This document shows, in pieces, positions 1 through 5,416 of a stretch of DNA of 16,031 nt. The position numbers were made by a program, and so were the translations under genes. This stretch comes from JACJXF01 sp964349045 (GTDB taxonomy: Bacteria > Bacteroidota > Bacteroidia > Bacteroidales > GCA-2748055). The DNA is taken from NCBI GenBank assembly GCA_964349045.1, contig CAYGFI010000110.1, positions 1 to 16,031 of the forward strand, given 5' to 3'. Positions within the stretch are counted from its first letter, which is position 1. Each line of letters starts with the position of its first letter. The notes under the pieces were generated by a model, which did no database searches, had not been told where the DNA came from, and worked only from the letters and a program-made list of their open reading frames with translations.

Positions 1-29
1 CAAATATCTGATTACCCTCTTGAAAATCT

Positions 30-461
30 ATGACCTACTTGGTAGGATGGATACAAAAAGTCTTGGTAGTTAATGTTGCGTCAAAATGTGGCTTTACTCC
101 TCAATATGAAGACCTGGAAAGGCTTTATAAGGATTATAGGGCTAATGATTTTGTTATTCTTGGATTTCCTTCCAATGATTTTTTGGGTCAGGAAAGCGGA
201 AACGAAAAGGAAATTAAAGAGTTTTGCCGGTTGACATATGGGGTTAGTTTTCCCATGATGAATAAGGTTAAAGTTAAAGGCAGAAACAAGCATCCTGTTT
301 ACCGGTGGCTTACACGAAAGGATCTGAACGGGGTGTTAAATTCAGAGGTAAAATGGAACTTTCAAAAATATATGATCAGCAAAGAAGGGTTTTTGGTAGG
401 ATTTGCTGCTCCCCGGGATGTACCATACTCCGGGAAGATCCTGGATTTTATAAGGTCATAA
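30..461 (+). CDS. Glutathione peroxidase (Cys type), N-terminus short or damaged
   Basis: Thiol peroxidase of the glutathione peroxidase fold that reduces H2O2 or organic hydroperoxides, in bacteria usually with thioredoxin as donor. Seen: NVASKCGFTPQY with peroxidatic Cys20 in place of selenocysteine, GFPSNDFLGQESG with Gln54, and KWNF with Trp109 and Asn110, which completes the catalytic tetrad. Cys66 in EFCRLTYGVSFP is placed where Cys-type enzymes carry the resolving cysteine. At 143 residues it is about 20 shorter than usual: the expected N-terminal strand (F/IYDF...DGK...L..YKGK) is absent and the frame is closed upstream by TGA at 21-23. Frame 2 just upstream reads IYDLLGRMDTK, which faintly resembles the missing part, so a small deletion with frameshift is possible. 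The 3' end is 7 bp from the convergent Dabb gene. Family is sure; integrity of the start is not. Confidence 0.85.
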   Translation: MTYLVGWIQKVLVVNVASKCGFTPQYEDLERLYKDYRANDFVILGFPSNDFLGQESGNEKEIKEFCRLTYGVSFPMMNKVKVKGRNKHPVYRWLTRKDLNGVLNSEVKWNFQKYMISKEGFLVGFAAPRDVPYSGKILDFIRS

Positions 462-468
462 AATTAAC

Positions 469-876
469 TTATTTTGCCGGCACAGAGTCGTAAACCAAAA
501 CCCGCTTCCATAAGTGGGCTGATTTTTCAATGAACTTTTTATGCATGGGGTGATCCTGATAGATATCATGTTGTGCTTTATTTTCAAAACCCAGGTTCAG
601 GCAAAACTGGTAACTGTTATCAACCACATCCCGAGGCGTTTCTGCCGGGATGCCGATATGTGAATCAGGAATTATATCCATGTTTTCAATAAATTCGTTC
701 AGGTTAGCCAGAAATTGTCTTTTTTGCGAAGCATTCTCAGGATCATTTAACCAGAAATATACTACATGGCGAAAATTAATTTTTTTCATGGGCTGTTGTG
801 CTTTAATGATTAAAAACGGGACACCTGCCAGAGCTGTGATAAAACCTGCATATTTAATGAAAGATCTCCTTAGCAT
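469..876 (-). CDS. Dabb (stress-responsive A/B barrel) protein with Tat-like signal
   Basis: Small dimeric alpha/beta-barrel protein of the Dabb family (PF07876). The family has no single known activity; members range from plant stress proteins to cyclases. Seen: after the leader, the Dabb pattern INFRHVVYFWL with an early His, then a central helix, SYQFCLNLGFENKAQHDIY and DHPMHKKFI, ending in a strand with VLVYDSV. The N-terminus MLRRSFIKYAGF followed by a hydrophobic stretch fits the Tat consensus RRxFxK, so export to the periplasm is likely (inference). I chose the ATG at 876, giving 135 residues; an upstream TTG at 903 would add nine residues in front of the twin arginine. It is convergent with the peroxidase, and the 85-bp gap to the membrane-protein gene behind it shows no clear promoter. 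Natural substrate unknown. Confidence 0.75.
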   Translation of the reverse strand: MLRRSFIKYAGFITALAGVPFLIIKAQQPMKKINFRHVVYFWLNDPENASQKRQFLANLNEFIENMDIIPDSHIGIPAETPRDVVDNSYQFCLNLGFENKAQHDIYQDHPMHKKFIEKSAHLWKRVLVYDSVPAK

Positions 877-961
877 GTTGTTCGGTATTTTACCTGTTGA
901 CAACTAATATTTTTATTTACCGGGAATCCTCAGGCAATTTAAGCAATTTCTAAATACTAAA

Positions 962-1600
962 TCACAGAGTTTCCATCACTCCGGATTTAATAATATACCA
1001 GATTAAGGGAGATATAAGCACCAGGGCAATGATCAGTGCGGACCAGATCTGCTGCTTATTAAACCGGAATTCATTTCCCAGAATTCTTCTCCAGAATAAC
1101 TGATCGATCAGAAGTGCGCCAATAAGGTTAAGGATAACGGTAAGAAAAGGAGATTGGGTTCCTAACAGACTAAAGATTGTGAATGAAAAAAGTGTGTAGA
1201 TCAAAGCAAATCCCAACACTTTCAAAGCTTCTGTCCTTCGATTTATTCTGTTGAAATTGATAGCCATCAGTATCCCTCCGGCTATCACAGAAAATAAAAC
1301 GGAAAATATCTGAATCGCTCTCATCGAGTACAGAGAGGGCAGGAGAGTGCCGTTCATTGAAAGATCCGGAGAAATGACCTCTGTATTCTCAACCTGTTGC
1401 GGATAAAGTTTTACAGAAATAGCCGTTTCCAGTCTTCTTTCCTCAATCCGTAACTTTCGCCTGTTACTAAGCTCCCAAATGGCAGCCAGAATAGCTTCTT
1501 CATGAAAGTCTTCAGGCCTTTCAATATATTCCCTCAGCTTTTCTTCCGGCAGCCTTCGGATACCGGCTGAATATTCATTTGATCTTATAAATGATGTCAT
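962..1600 (-). CDS. Hypothetical membrane protein with four predicted TM helices
   Basis: I do not recognise a named family. The 212-residue product has a soluble, charged N-terminal part of about 90 residues. It contains RLPEEKLREYIERPEDF followed by a helix ending ELSNRRKL, a pattern I associate with small Bacteroidota membrane proteins in which a degenerate helical repeat precedes the membrane part. Four hydrophobic stretches follow at roughly residues 93-115, 124-146, 150-170 and 183-205, with Arg/Lys-rich loops between (NRINRRTEA, FWRRIL). No catalytic motif is visible. The ATG at 1600 is supported by AT-rich upstream sequence and by a good -7 box about 115 bp upstream. Location in the inner membrane is inferred from the helices. 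Function unknown. Confidence 0.7.
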   Translation of the reverse strand: MTSFIRSNEYSAGIRRLPEEKLREYIERPEDFHEEAILAAIWELSNRRKLRIEERRLETAISVKLYPQQVENTEVISPDLSMNGTLLPSLYSMRAIQIFSVLFSVIAGGILMAINFNRINRRTEALKVLGFALIYTLFSFTIFSLLGTQSPFLTVILNLIGALLIDQLFWRRILGNEFRFNKQQIWSALIIALVLISPLIWYIIKSGVMETL

Positions 1601-1812
1601 TATTATTAATTAATCTTCAGCATAGACTCTGAGAAGCCCCTTACTACGAGCTTTAACAACTTTTCAAGTTCCTCATAAGTCTTTACATACTTTGATCGAT
1701 TACTATTCCGGCGTCAAAGTTATAATAATTAAAGCACTTGCATATTTGTGATTGAAAAAAAGCTATTTAAATATGAATGAAGAGTTATTCCAACGAAATG
1801 ATGAAGTTAAGA
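1601..1812. other. Spacer upstream of the membrane-protein gene
   Basis: This is the proximal part of a 386-bp gap without a convincing gene. It holds the -7 box at 1715-1722 and an open minus-strand frame at 1606-1713 that lacks any start codon. Apart from these I see nothing recognisable before the repeat block that begins near 1813. Confidence 0.5.
1715..1722 (-). promoter_or_regulatory. Candidate -7 box TAACTTTG for the 962-1600 gene
   Basis: On the minus strand the sequence reads TAACTTTG, an exact match to the Bacteroidota -7 consensus TAnnTTTG. It would start transcription near 1708 and leave a leader of about 110 nt before the ATG at 1600. No clear TTG stands 19-21 bp upstream, so only half of the promoter is supported. 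Confidence 0.4.
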
Positions 1813-1833
1813 CCTAACCCCGTAACCTTTTAG

Positions 1834-1857
1834 TCACCATAGCTTCAGCGCAGGTGA
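1834..1857. repeat. REP-like interrupted palindrome, copy 1
   Basis: The copy reads TCACC at 1834-1838, a short central GCTTCAGC, and GGTGA at 1853-1857. The outer arms are perfect complements; the three bases inside each arm do not pair, and the GCT/AGC of the core do. The form resembles bacterial REP palindromes, but no RAYT transposase gene is in the window. Confidence 0.6.
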
Positions 1858-1913
1858 TCCCGTAACCCCGTAACTCCGTAACTCCGTAACCCCGTAACCC
1901 CGTTACCTTTTAG

Positions 1914-1937
1914 TCACCGTAGCTTTAGCGCAGGTGA
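1914..1937. repeat. REP-like interrupted palindrome, copy 2
   Basis: Same structure as the copy 80 bp to the left: TCACC at 1914-1918, core GCTTTAGC, GGTGA at 1933-1937. It differs from copy 1 at only two positions within the 24 bp. Flanking bases CTTTTAG on the left are shared by both copies. Confidence 0.6.
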
Positions 1938-1986
1938 GCCCGTAACCCCGTTACCCCGTTACCTCGTTACCCCTTTCCCCCGTTAC

Positions 1987-2565
1987 CTAATAATTAACTT
2001 CCTCCAGTTCAAAATAAGCTTTTGGGTGCTGGCAGGCCGGGCAATTTTCCAATGCTTTTTCTCCCTCGTGAACATACCCGCAGTTGCTGCATGTCCAGCG
2101 AACTTTTTCTTTTTTCTGAAAAACTGTTCCTTCTTCAATATTTTTAAGCAGTTTGAGGTATCTTTTCTCATGTTCCGCCTCAACTTTTGCAATCAATTTA
2201 AAGGCCAGGGCAACTTCAGGAAATCCTTCCTCTTTAGCAATTTCAGCAAAAGCGGGATACAACTTTATCCACTCTTCGTTTTCTCCCATGGCGGCAGCTT
2301 TGAGATTTTCAGGTGTGGTCCCGGTCATACCGGCAGGATAACTGGCGGTAATTTCAACTTCGCCACCTTCAAGAAATTTGAAAAACCTTTTGGCATGTTC
2401 TTTTTCCTGATTGGCGGTTTTCTGGAAGATCGCGCTGATCTGCATATACCCTTCATTCCTGGCCACTTTGGATGCAAATTCATACCGGTTGCGCGCCTGT
2501 GATTCACCTGCAAATGCTTTCAGCAGGTTTTGTTCCGTACGGGTTCCTTTTAAACTTTTTTCCAT
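1987..2565 (-). CDS. rbr: Rubrerythrin
   Basis: Non-haem diiron peroxidase that reduces H2O2 to water in the cytoplasm of anaerobes, taking electrons from rubredoxin-type donors. The 192-residue product is of normal length. Domain 1 (about residues 1-145) is a ferritin-like four-helix bundle with candidate iron ligands Glu21 (FAGESQARNRY), Glu54 and His57 (EKEHAKRF), Glu95/Glu98 (GENEEW) and Glu129/His132 (EAEHEKRY). Domain 2 is a compact rubredoxin-like FeS4 site with Cys159, Cys162, Cys175 and Cys178 (CSNCGY and CPAC). It lies 69 nt downstream of the Hrb gene on the same strand, so the two probably form one transcript in which Hrb can feed electrons to rubrerythrin. Its stop codon adjoins the 8-bp tandem array. 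Confidence 0.97.
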   Translation of the reverse strand: MEKSLKGTRTEQNLLKAFAGESQARNRYEFASKVARNEGYMQISAIFQKTANQEKEHAKRFFKFLEGGEVEITASYPAGMTGTTPENLKAAAMGENEEWIKLYPAFAEIAKEEGFPEVALAFKLIAKVEAEHEKRYLKLLKNIEEGTVFQKKEKVRWTCSNCGYVHEGEKALENCPACQHPKAYFELEEVNY

Positions 2566-2634
2566 GATTTCAAATTTTATATTTTACATTAATACTTCTT
2601 CTTATTTGCTTTTAATCTTTATTACTAAGCCTTC

Positions 2635-3336
2635 TCAAACAACTCTTACAAAATCCGCCTTTTCCGTTCCACATACCGGGCATACCCAGTTATCCGGAAT
2701 ATCTTCAAAGGGGGTTCCGGGGGCTATACCACCGTCGGGATCTCCCATTGCCGGATCATATACATATCCACAGGCCGGGCAATAGTACTTTACAGCTTTC
2801 TTTTCTTCAAGATCCGCTTTTTGCTTATTCTCATCGATAAAAGTTGGAGCATTCTTTGGAGCCTTACCTTTTTTGACTTCCCTGTAATATGTATAAGTCA
2901 GGGGATCACGGTCGGCCATGCAAAGCTCATAATCAACCAATTGGCCAATATACAGAATATGACTTCCCACATCAAAACTATTTACAACCCGACATTCAAA
3001 CCAGGCAATGGTATTATCAAGTAAGATTGGAATGCCTGTCTGGCCCGTTTTGAATTTTACCTCAGCAAATTTTTCAGTGTCTTTTCCCGAACGATAACCA
3101 AACGTGCCAATAATATTGGGACCTGTATCTTTTTCAAGCACTGAAAAGGAAAAAGCTTTGCTTTCTGCTATCATGTTATTCGTGATATTGTTTTTACTGC
3201 ACGAGATAGCGAACTGCGGAGGTTCGGCAGTTACCTGAAAAACAGTGTTGGAAATATAGCCGTTCAGTTTTGATCCCGATTTTGAAGAGACAACATACAA
3301 GCCATAGCTTATCTTAAAAAATGATTCAATGTTCAT
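2635..3336 (-). CDS. hrb: Flavin reductase-rubredoxin fusion (high-molecular-weight rubredoxin)
   Basis: Electron carrier or NAD(P)H:rubredoxin oxidoreductase, known as Hrb in acetogens, where it supplies flavodiiron proteins or rubrerythrins during oxygen or NO stress. Seen: residues 1 to about 155 form a flavin-reductase-like split barrel (FKISYGLYVVSSKSGSKLNG, then NTVFQVTAEPPQFAISC). A Lys/Pro-rich linker with KGKAPKNAPTF follows. Residues 182-233 are a rubredoxin with both CxxC knuckles (Cys186/189, CPACGY; Cys219/222, CPVCG) and the usual DPDGGIAPGTPFEDIP loop. FMN binding is inferred from the fold. It is followed by rubrerythrin after 69 nt. The ATG at 3336 gives an N-terminus typical for this family. 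A role in oxidative stress is well supported by the neighbour; the exact acceptor is not. Confidence 0.92.
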   Translation of the reverse strand: MNIESFFKISYGLYVVSSKSGSKLNGYISNTVFQVTAEPPQFAISCSKNNITNNMIAESKAFSFSVLEKDTGPNIIGTFGYRSGKDTEKFAEVKFKTGQTGIPILLDNTIAWFECRVVNSFDVGSHILYIGQLVDYELCMADRDPLTYTYYREVKKGKAPKNAPTFIDENKQKADLEEKKAVKYYCPACGYVYDPAMGDPDGGIAPGTPFEDIPDNWVCPVCGTEKADFVRVV

Positions 3337-3484
3337 GTCTTTGGTTTAAGTGATTCTTTAACAGGCTACTTAATATCACAAGATAAATATTTGCCAATAA
3401 AAAAATAAATCAATGCTAATTTTTTTTCAGGGTAACTATTCACCTGATGACAAAATATTTTAAACAGTTGAATTTAAATATTTT

Positions 3485-3596
3485 AACCACAAGGGGCACA
3501 AAGAATTCACAAAGGTCACAACGTGCAAAGAAAGCGTTATTAATCTGAAAAACAAGGTTTTGTGAACATTGCGAATTTTCTTTGTGTGCTTTGGTA
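3485..3596. repeat. Imperfect long inverted repeat made of CACAAAG-like words
   Basis: The left arm (about 3485-3522) contains CCACAAGGGGCACAAAG and TTCACAAAGGTCACAA; the right arm (about 3557-3596), read in reverse complement, gives CCAAAGCACACAAAG and TTCGCAATGTTCACAA. The arms pair along most of their length with scattered mismatches and enclose about 35 nt. Within each arm the word CACAA(A)G recurs every 8-11 bp. Elements of this wording are, from memory, widespread in Bacteroidota spacers; I cannot verify that here. Confidence 0.65.
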
Positions 3597-3843
3597 AATA
3601 TAATTATTAATTAATCAATGTATCAGACAGGATAAATAGTTACTTTTCCGGTAACCTGTTTATATTGTTTCAATGTTGTCCGGTAAAAAAAATTTCAACC
3701 AATTGAAAAGATGATTTTAATGATATTTGCATATGTTTCGCCCCTACAGGGCTTACTATTGGTATTTTTCATTATTTCTACAAATATTTGCGCGGCTCCT
3801 CCTCCATAGTATTACGAAGGAGGGTCGCTGCCGCTTAAAAAAT

Positions 3844-3856
3844 GCTGCAGAGCAGC
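3844..3856. repeat. GCTGCAGAGCAGC hairpin, copy 1
   Basis: Perfect 5-bp stem GCTGC/GCAGC with AGA loop. It is followed by AAAATATTTGTAG, which is complementary to CTACAAATATTT at 3778-3789. Confidence 0.6.
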
Positions 3857-3895
3857 AAAATATTTGTAGCCAGGAAATTACGCAGATTGAATTAA

Positions 3896-3908
3896 GCTGC
3901 AGAGCAGC
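3896..3908. repeat. GCTGCAGAGCAGC hairpin, copy 2
   Basis: Identical to the copy 52 bp to the left and followed by the similar GAAATATT. The duplicated module inside one TIR-bounded element suggests internal duplication. Confidence 0.6.
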
Positions 3909-3987
3909 GAAATATTAGACATATAAAAGTTTCATTGTTTTACCGGACAACAATGATTCAGAATTAAAGAATAATGCCTAATACAAG

Positions 3988-4022
3988 AAATTCTAAATTC
4001 TGAATTCTAAATTCCAAATTCT
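3988..4022. repeat. 7-bp tandem array, unit (A/G)AATTC(T/C)
   Basis: Five heptamers in register: 3988-3994, 3995-4001, 4002-4008, 4009-4015 and 4016-4022, with changes only at the first and last base. It ends one base before the stop codon of the Gfo/Idh/MocA gene. The same unit recurs in a shorter array at 12569-12586. Confidence 0.75.
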
Positions 4023-4023
4023 C

Positions 4024-5343
4024 TCAGCCCAGCTTCCATCCATTACGGTATTCGTAGTGTAAAAGTCTGGTTGCAGCTCCATCTTCATCATCCACAAATG
4101 TTTCTGTTTCAGGATTCCATTTGATGGTCCGTTTCAATTCACAGGCTATATTTCCCAGGGTGCAAACTGTACAACTACTATGTCCGATTTCAACCGGAAC
4201 CAGCGGATCTTTTCTTGACCGCACTGATTCAATGAAGTTTACCTGATGTGGAATTTTGGTTTCGTATGGTCCTTCTGATTTTTCACTTTCCGGTGCAAAA
4301 AACTTCGGATCAGAAGCATTGAAAAATCCACGGCTGACTTCAATCCAGCCATTCTCTCCCCAGAATTTAACTCCTTTTGTTTTATTCTCGTTAAAAGGTT
4401 CAGATGTTAAAACCGTACCGTTAGCATATTTAAAGGTCATATATTCTGTTCCGTCACCAATGGGGGAAATTTCAACAGGGCCGTTCCTGTCCATACCTAA
4501 TCCCCATTGTGCTACATCGAACATATGGGCGCCCCAGTCGGTGGTAAATCCACCTCCCATCTCTTTGTACCAGCGCCATGCTCCCCACATTTTCTCATCT
4601 TCTTCAGGATCAAGTGAAATGGGAGGATTCAATTCATTATTAAAATGGATATCAGCTGGAAGAGGACCCAGCCACAGGTCCCAGTTCAGATCTGCAGGAA
4701 GTGGTTCTTCAGGAAGATTATATGGTGTGGGAGGAACTCCTACATATGCATTTACGAGGCTTATTTTTCCAAGTGCTCCTGTCTGTACCAGGTTTACAGC
4801 ATGCTGGAAATTTGGATCTGAACGCTGTTGACTGCCGATAGCCAGAACACGTCCGGTTTCACGAACTGTTTTCCTGAGCTCCTGTCCTTCTTTTATCGTA
4901 AAAGTCATAGGTTTTTCGAGATAAATATCTTTACCGGCCTTACAGGCAGCGATTGCAATCATAGCATGTGCATGATCGGGAACTGCAATTACAACTGCAT
5001 CAATGTCGGCTCTTGCTAATAAATCCTCATACCTTTCATAAGTCACAGTTTTCACTTTCTTTCCTGCCGTTGCATAAAATGCGTTTACCCTTTTTTCAAA
5101 ACGTTTCCTTTTGATGCCATAAACATCACAACCGGCGACAACCTGCACACCGGTTATCTGGAGGAATCCATTAAGCAAATGCATTGCTTGTTGTCCCATG
5201 CCGATAAATCCCAATCGAATGTCGCCGGAATCTTTTTTTGATGTACAACCTGCCATACCGGGAACAACCATTAAAGCAGTCATACCGGCAACTGTAGTGC
5301 CGATAAACTGGCGTCTTGACCATACCATTTTTTGATTTTTCAT
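4024..5343 (-). CDS. Tat-exported Gfo/Idh/MocA family oxidoreductase, probable lipoprotein
   Basis: NAD(P)-dependent oxidoreductase of the glucose-fructose oxidoreductase/inositol dehydrogenase family, probably acting on a sugar or sugar derivative in the cell envelope. Seen: twin-arginine leader SRRQFIGTTVAG (residues 9-20), hydrophobic core, then MAGC with Cys33 as a possible lipobox; Rossmann motif GFIGMGQQA (45-53) with Asp73 after the second strand; EKP at 143-145, the family's cofactor/active-site signature; and TDWGAHMFD (268-276) with a candidate catalytic His273. The WDLWLGP and WRWYKEMGGGF segments are typical of the exported members in Bacteroidota and Planctomycetota. 439 residues is normal. 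It is not a clear GH109 glycosidase, since I see no GGHG motif. It lies 73 bp after pepD on the same strand and may be the tail of that transcript. Substrate unknown. Confidence 0.92.
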   Translation of the reverse strand: MKNQKMVWSRRQFIGTTVAGMTALMVVPGMAGCTSKKDSGDIRLGFIGMGQQAMHLLNGFLQITGVQVVAGCDVYGIKRKRFEKRVNAFYATAGKKVKTVTYERYEDLLARADIDAVVIAVPDHAHAMIAIAACKAGKDIYLEKPMTFTIKEGQELRKTVRETGRVLAIGSQQRSDPNFQHAVNLVQTGALGKISLVNAYVGVPPTPYNLPEEPLPADLNWDLWLGPLPADIHFNNELNPPISLDPEEDEKMWGAWRWYKEMGGGFTTDWGAHMFDVAQWGLGMDRNGPVEISPIGDGTEYMTFKYANGTVLTSEPFNENKTKGVKFWGENGWIEVSRGFFNASDPKFFAPESEKSEGPYETKIPHQVNFIESVRSRKDPLVPVEIGHSSCTVCTLGNIACELKRTIKWNPETETFVDDEDGAATRLLHYEYRNGWKLG

Positions 5344-5416
5344 TACCTGATTTCTATTTATAATTAAAACTAAAAATTTAAGAGGATTTGTCCACCAGAA
5401 TTTCAGTGAAGGTGAA

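Larger units (their letters stand above)
1813..1988. repeat. 8-bp tandem array with two embedded palindromes
   Basis: Octamers of the type CGTAACCC or CGTTACCC run in strict register: 1861-1868, 1869-1876, 1877-1884, 1885-1892 and 1893-1900, then again from 1941 to the TAG stop of rubrerythrin at 1987-1989. The unit core switches from GTAAC on the left to its reverse complement GTTAC on the right. Two interruptions carry related 24-bp interrupted palindromes (1834-1857 and 1914-1937). The longer unit 1813-1872 is repeated at 1893-1952, offset by exactly 80 bp with few mismatches. The array sits directly 3' of rubrerythrin and could serve as a transcript end. I infer tandem expansion around an older REP-like palindrome. 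Confidence 0.85.
3670..3956. mobile_element. Putative MITE or decayed insertion sequence with 19-bp TIRs
   Basis: The left terminus 3670-3688 and the reverse complement of 3938-3956 match at 18 of 19 positions; the inner 15 bp (TGTTGTCCGGTAAAA at 3674-3688) are identical. The 287-bp interior encodes no transposase but is packed with short perfect stems: TTTCAA/TTGAAA at 3693-3708, GCCC/GGGC at 3740-3752, CCTCCT/AGGAGG at 3798-3823, and two copies of GCTGCAGAGCAGC (3844-3856 and 3896-3908). A further pair, CTACAAATATTTGC at 3778-3791 with its near complement at 3855-3869, encloses one of them. No obvious target-site duplication flanks it, so it may be old. A structured non-coding RNA is an alternative. 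Confidence 0.6.
3337..4023. other. 687-bp gene-free spacer rich in repeats
   Basis: No convincing gene is present. From left to right it contains an AT-rich stretch that must hold the promoter for the Hrb gene (no exact TAnnTTTG found), an imperfect long hairpin (3485-3596), a small GTTAC/GTAAC inverted repeat near 3641-3656, an element bounded by terminal inverted repeats (3670-3956), and a 7-bp tandem array abutting the stop codon of the Gfo/Idh/MocA gene (3988-4022). The 63-codon frame at 3727-3918 lies wholly inside the bounded element and has no features of a real protein. Confidence 0.7.

Noticed and set aside
460..475. AAAAT/ATTTT hairpin between the convergent genes as a terminator
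   Set aside because: The stem is five A-T pairs with a six-base loop, too weak to call.
1606..1713. Open minus-strand frame of 35 codons (contains KTYEELEKLLKLVVRG) ending 5 bp before the membrane-protein start, which could be the 3' remnant of a lost operon gene
   Set aside because: It has no start codon, is bounded by TGA upstream, and a good -7 box lies at its beginning, so a leader region explains it better. An open stretch of this length is common by chance.
1813..1988. CRISPR array
   Set aside because: Units are only 8 bp, there are no unique spacers and no cas genes nearby.
2026..2502. Plus-strand frame of 158 codons
   Set aside because: It is antisense to the well-supported rubrerythrin gene and its Phe-rich translation reflects the opposite strand.
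3727..3918. Plus-strand frame of 63 codons
   Set aside because: It lies fully inside the TIR-bounded element, overlaps its hairpins, and has low-complexity composition without a known motif.
4256..4831. Plus-strand frame of 191 codons
   Set aside because: It is antisense to the Gfo/Idh/MocA gene, whose family motifs are clear.
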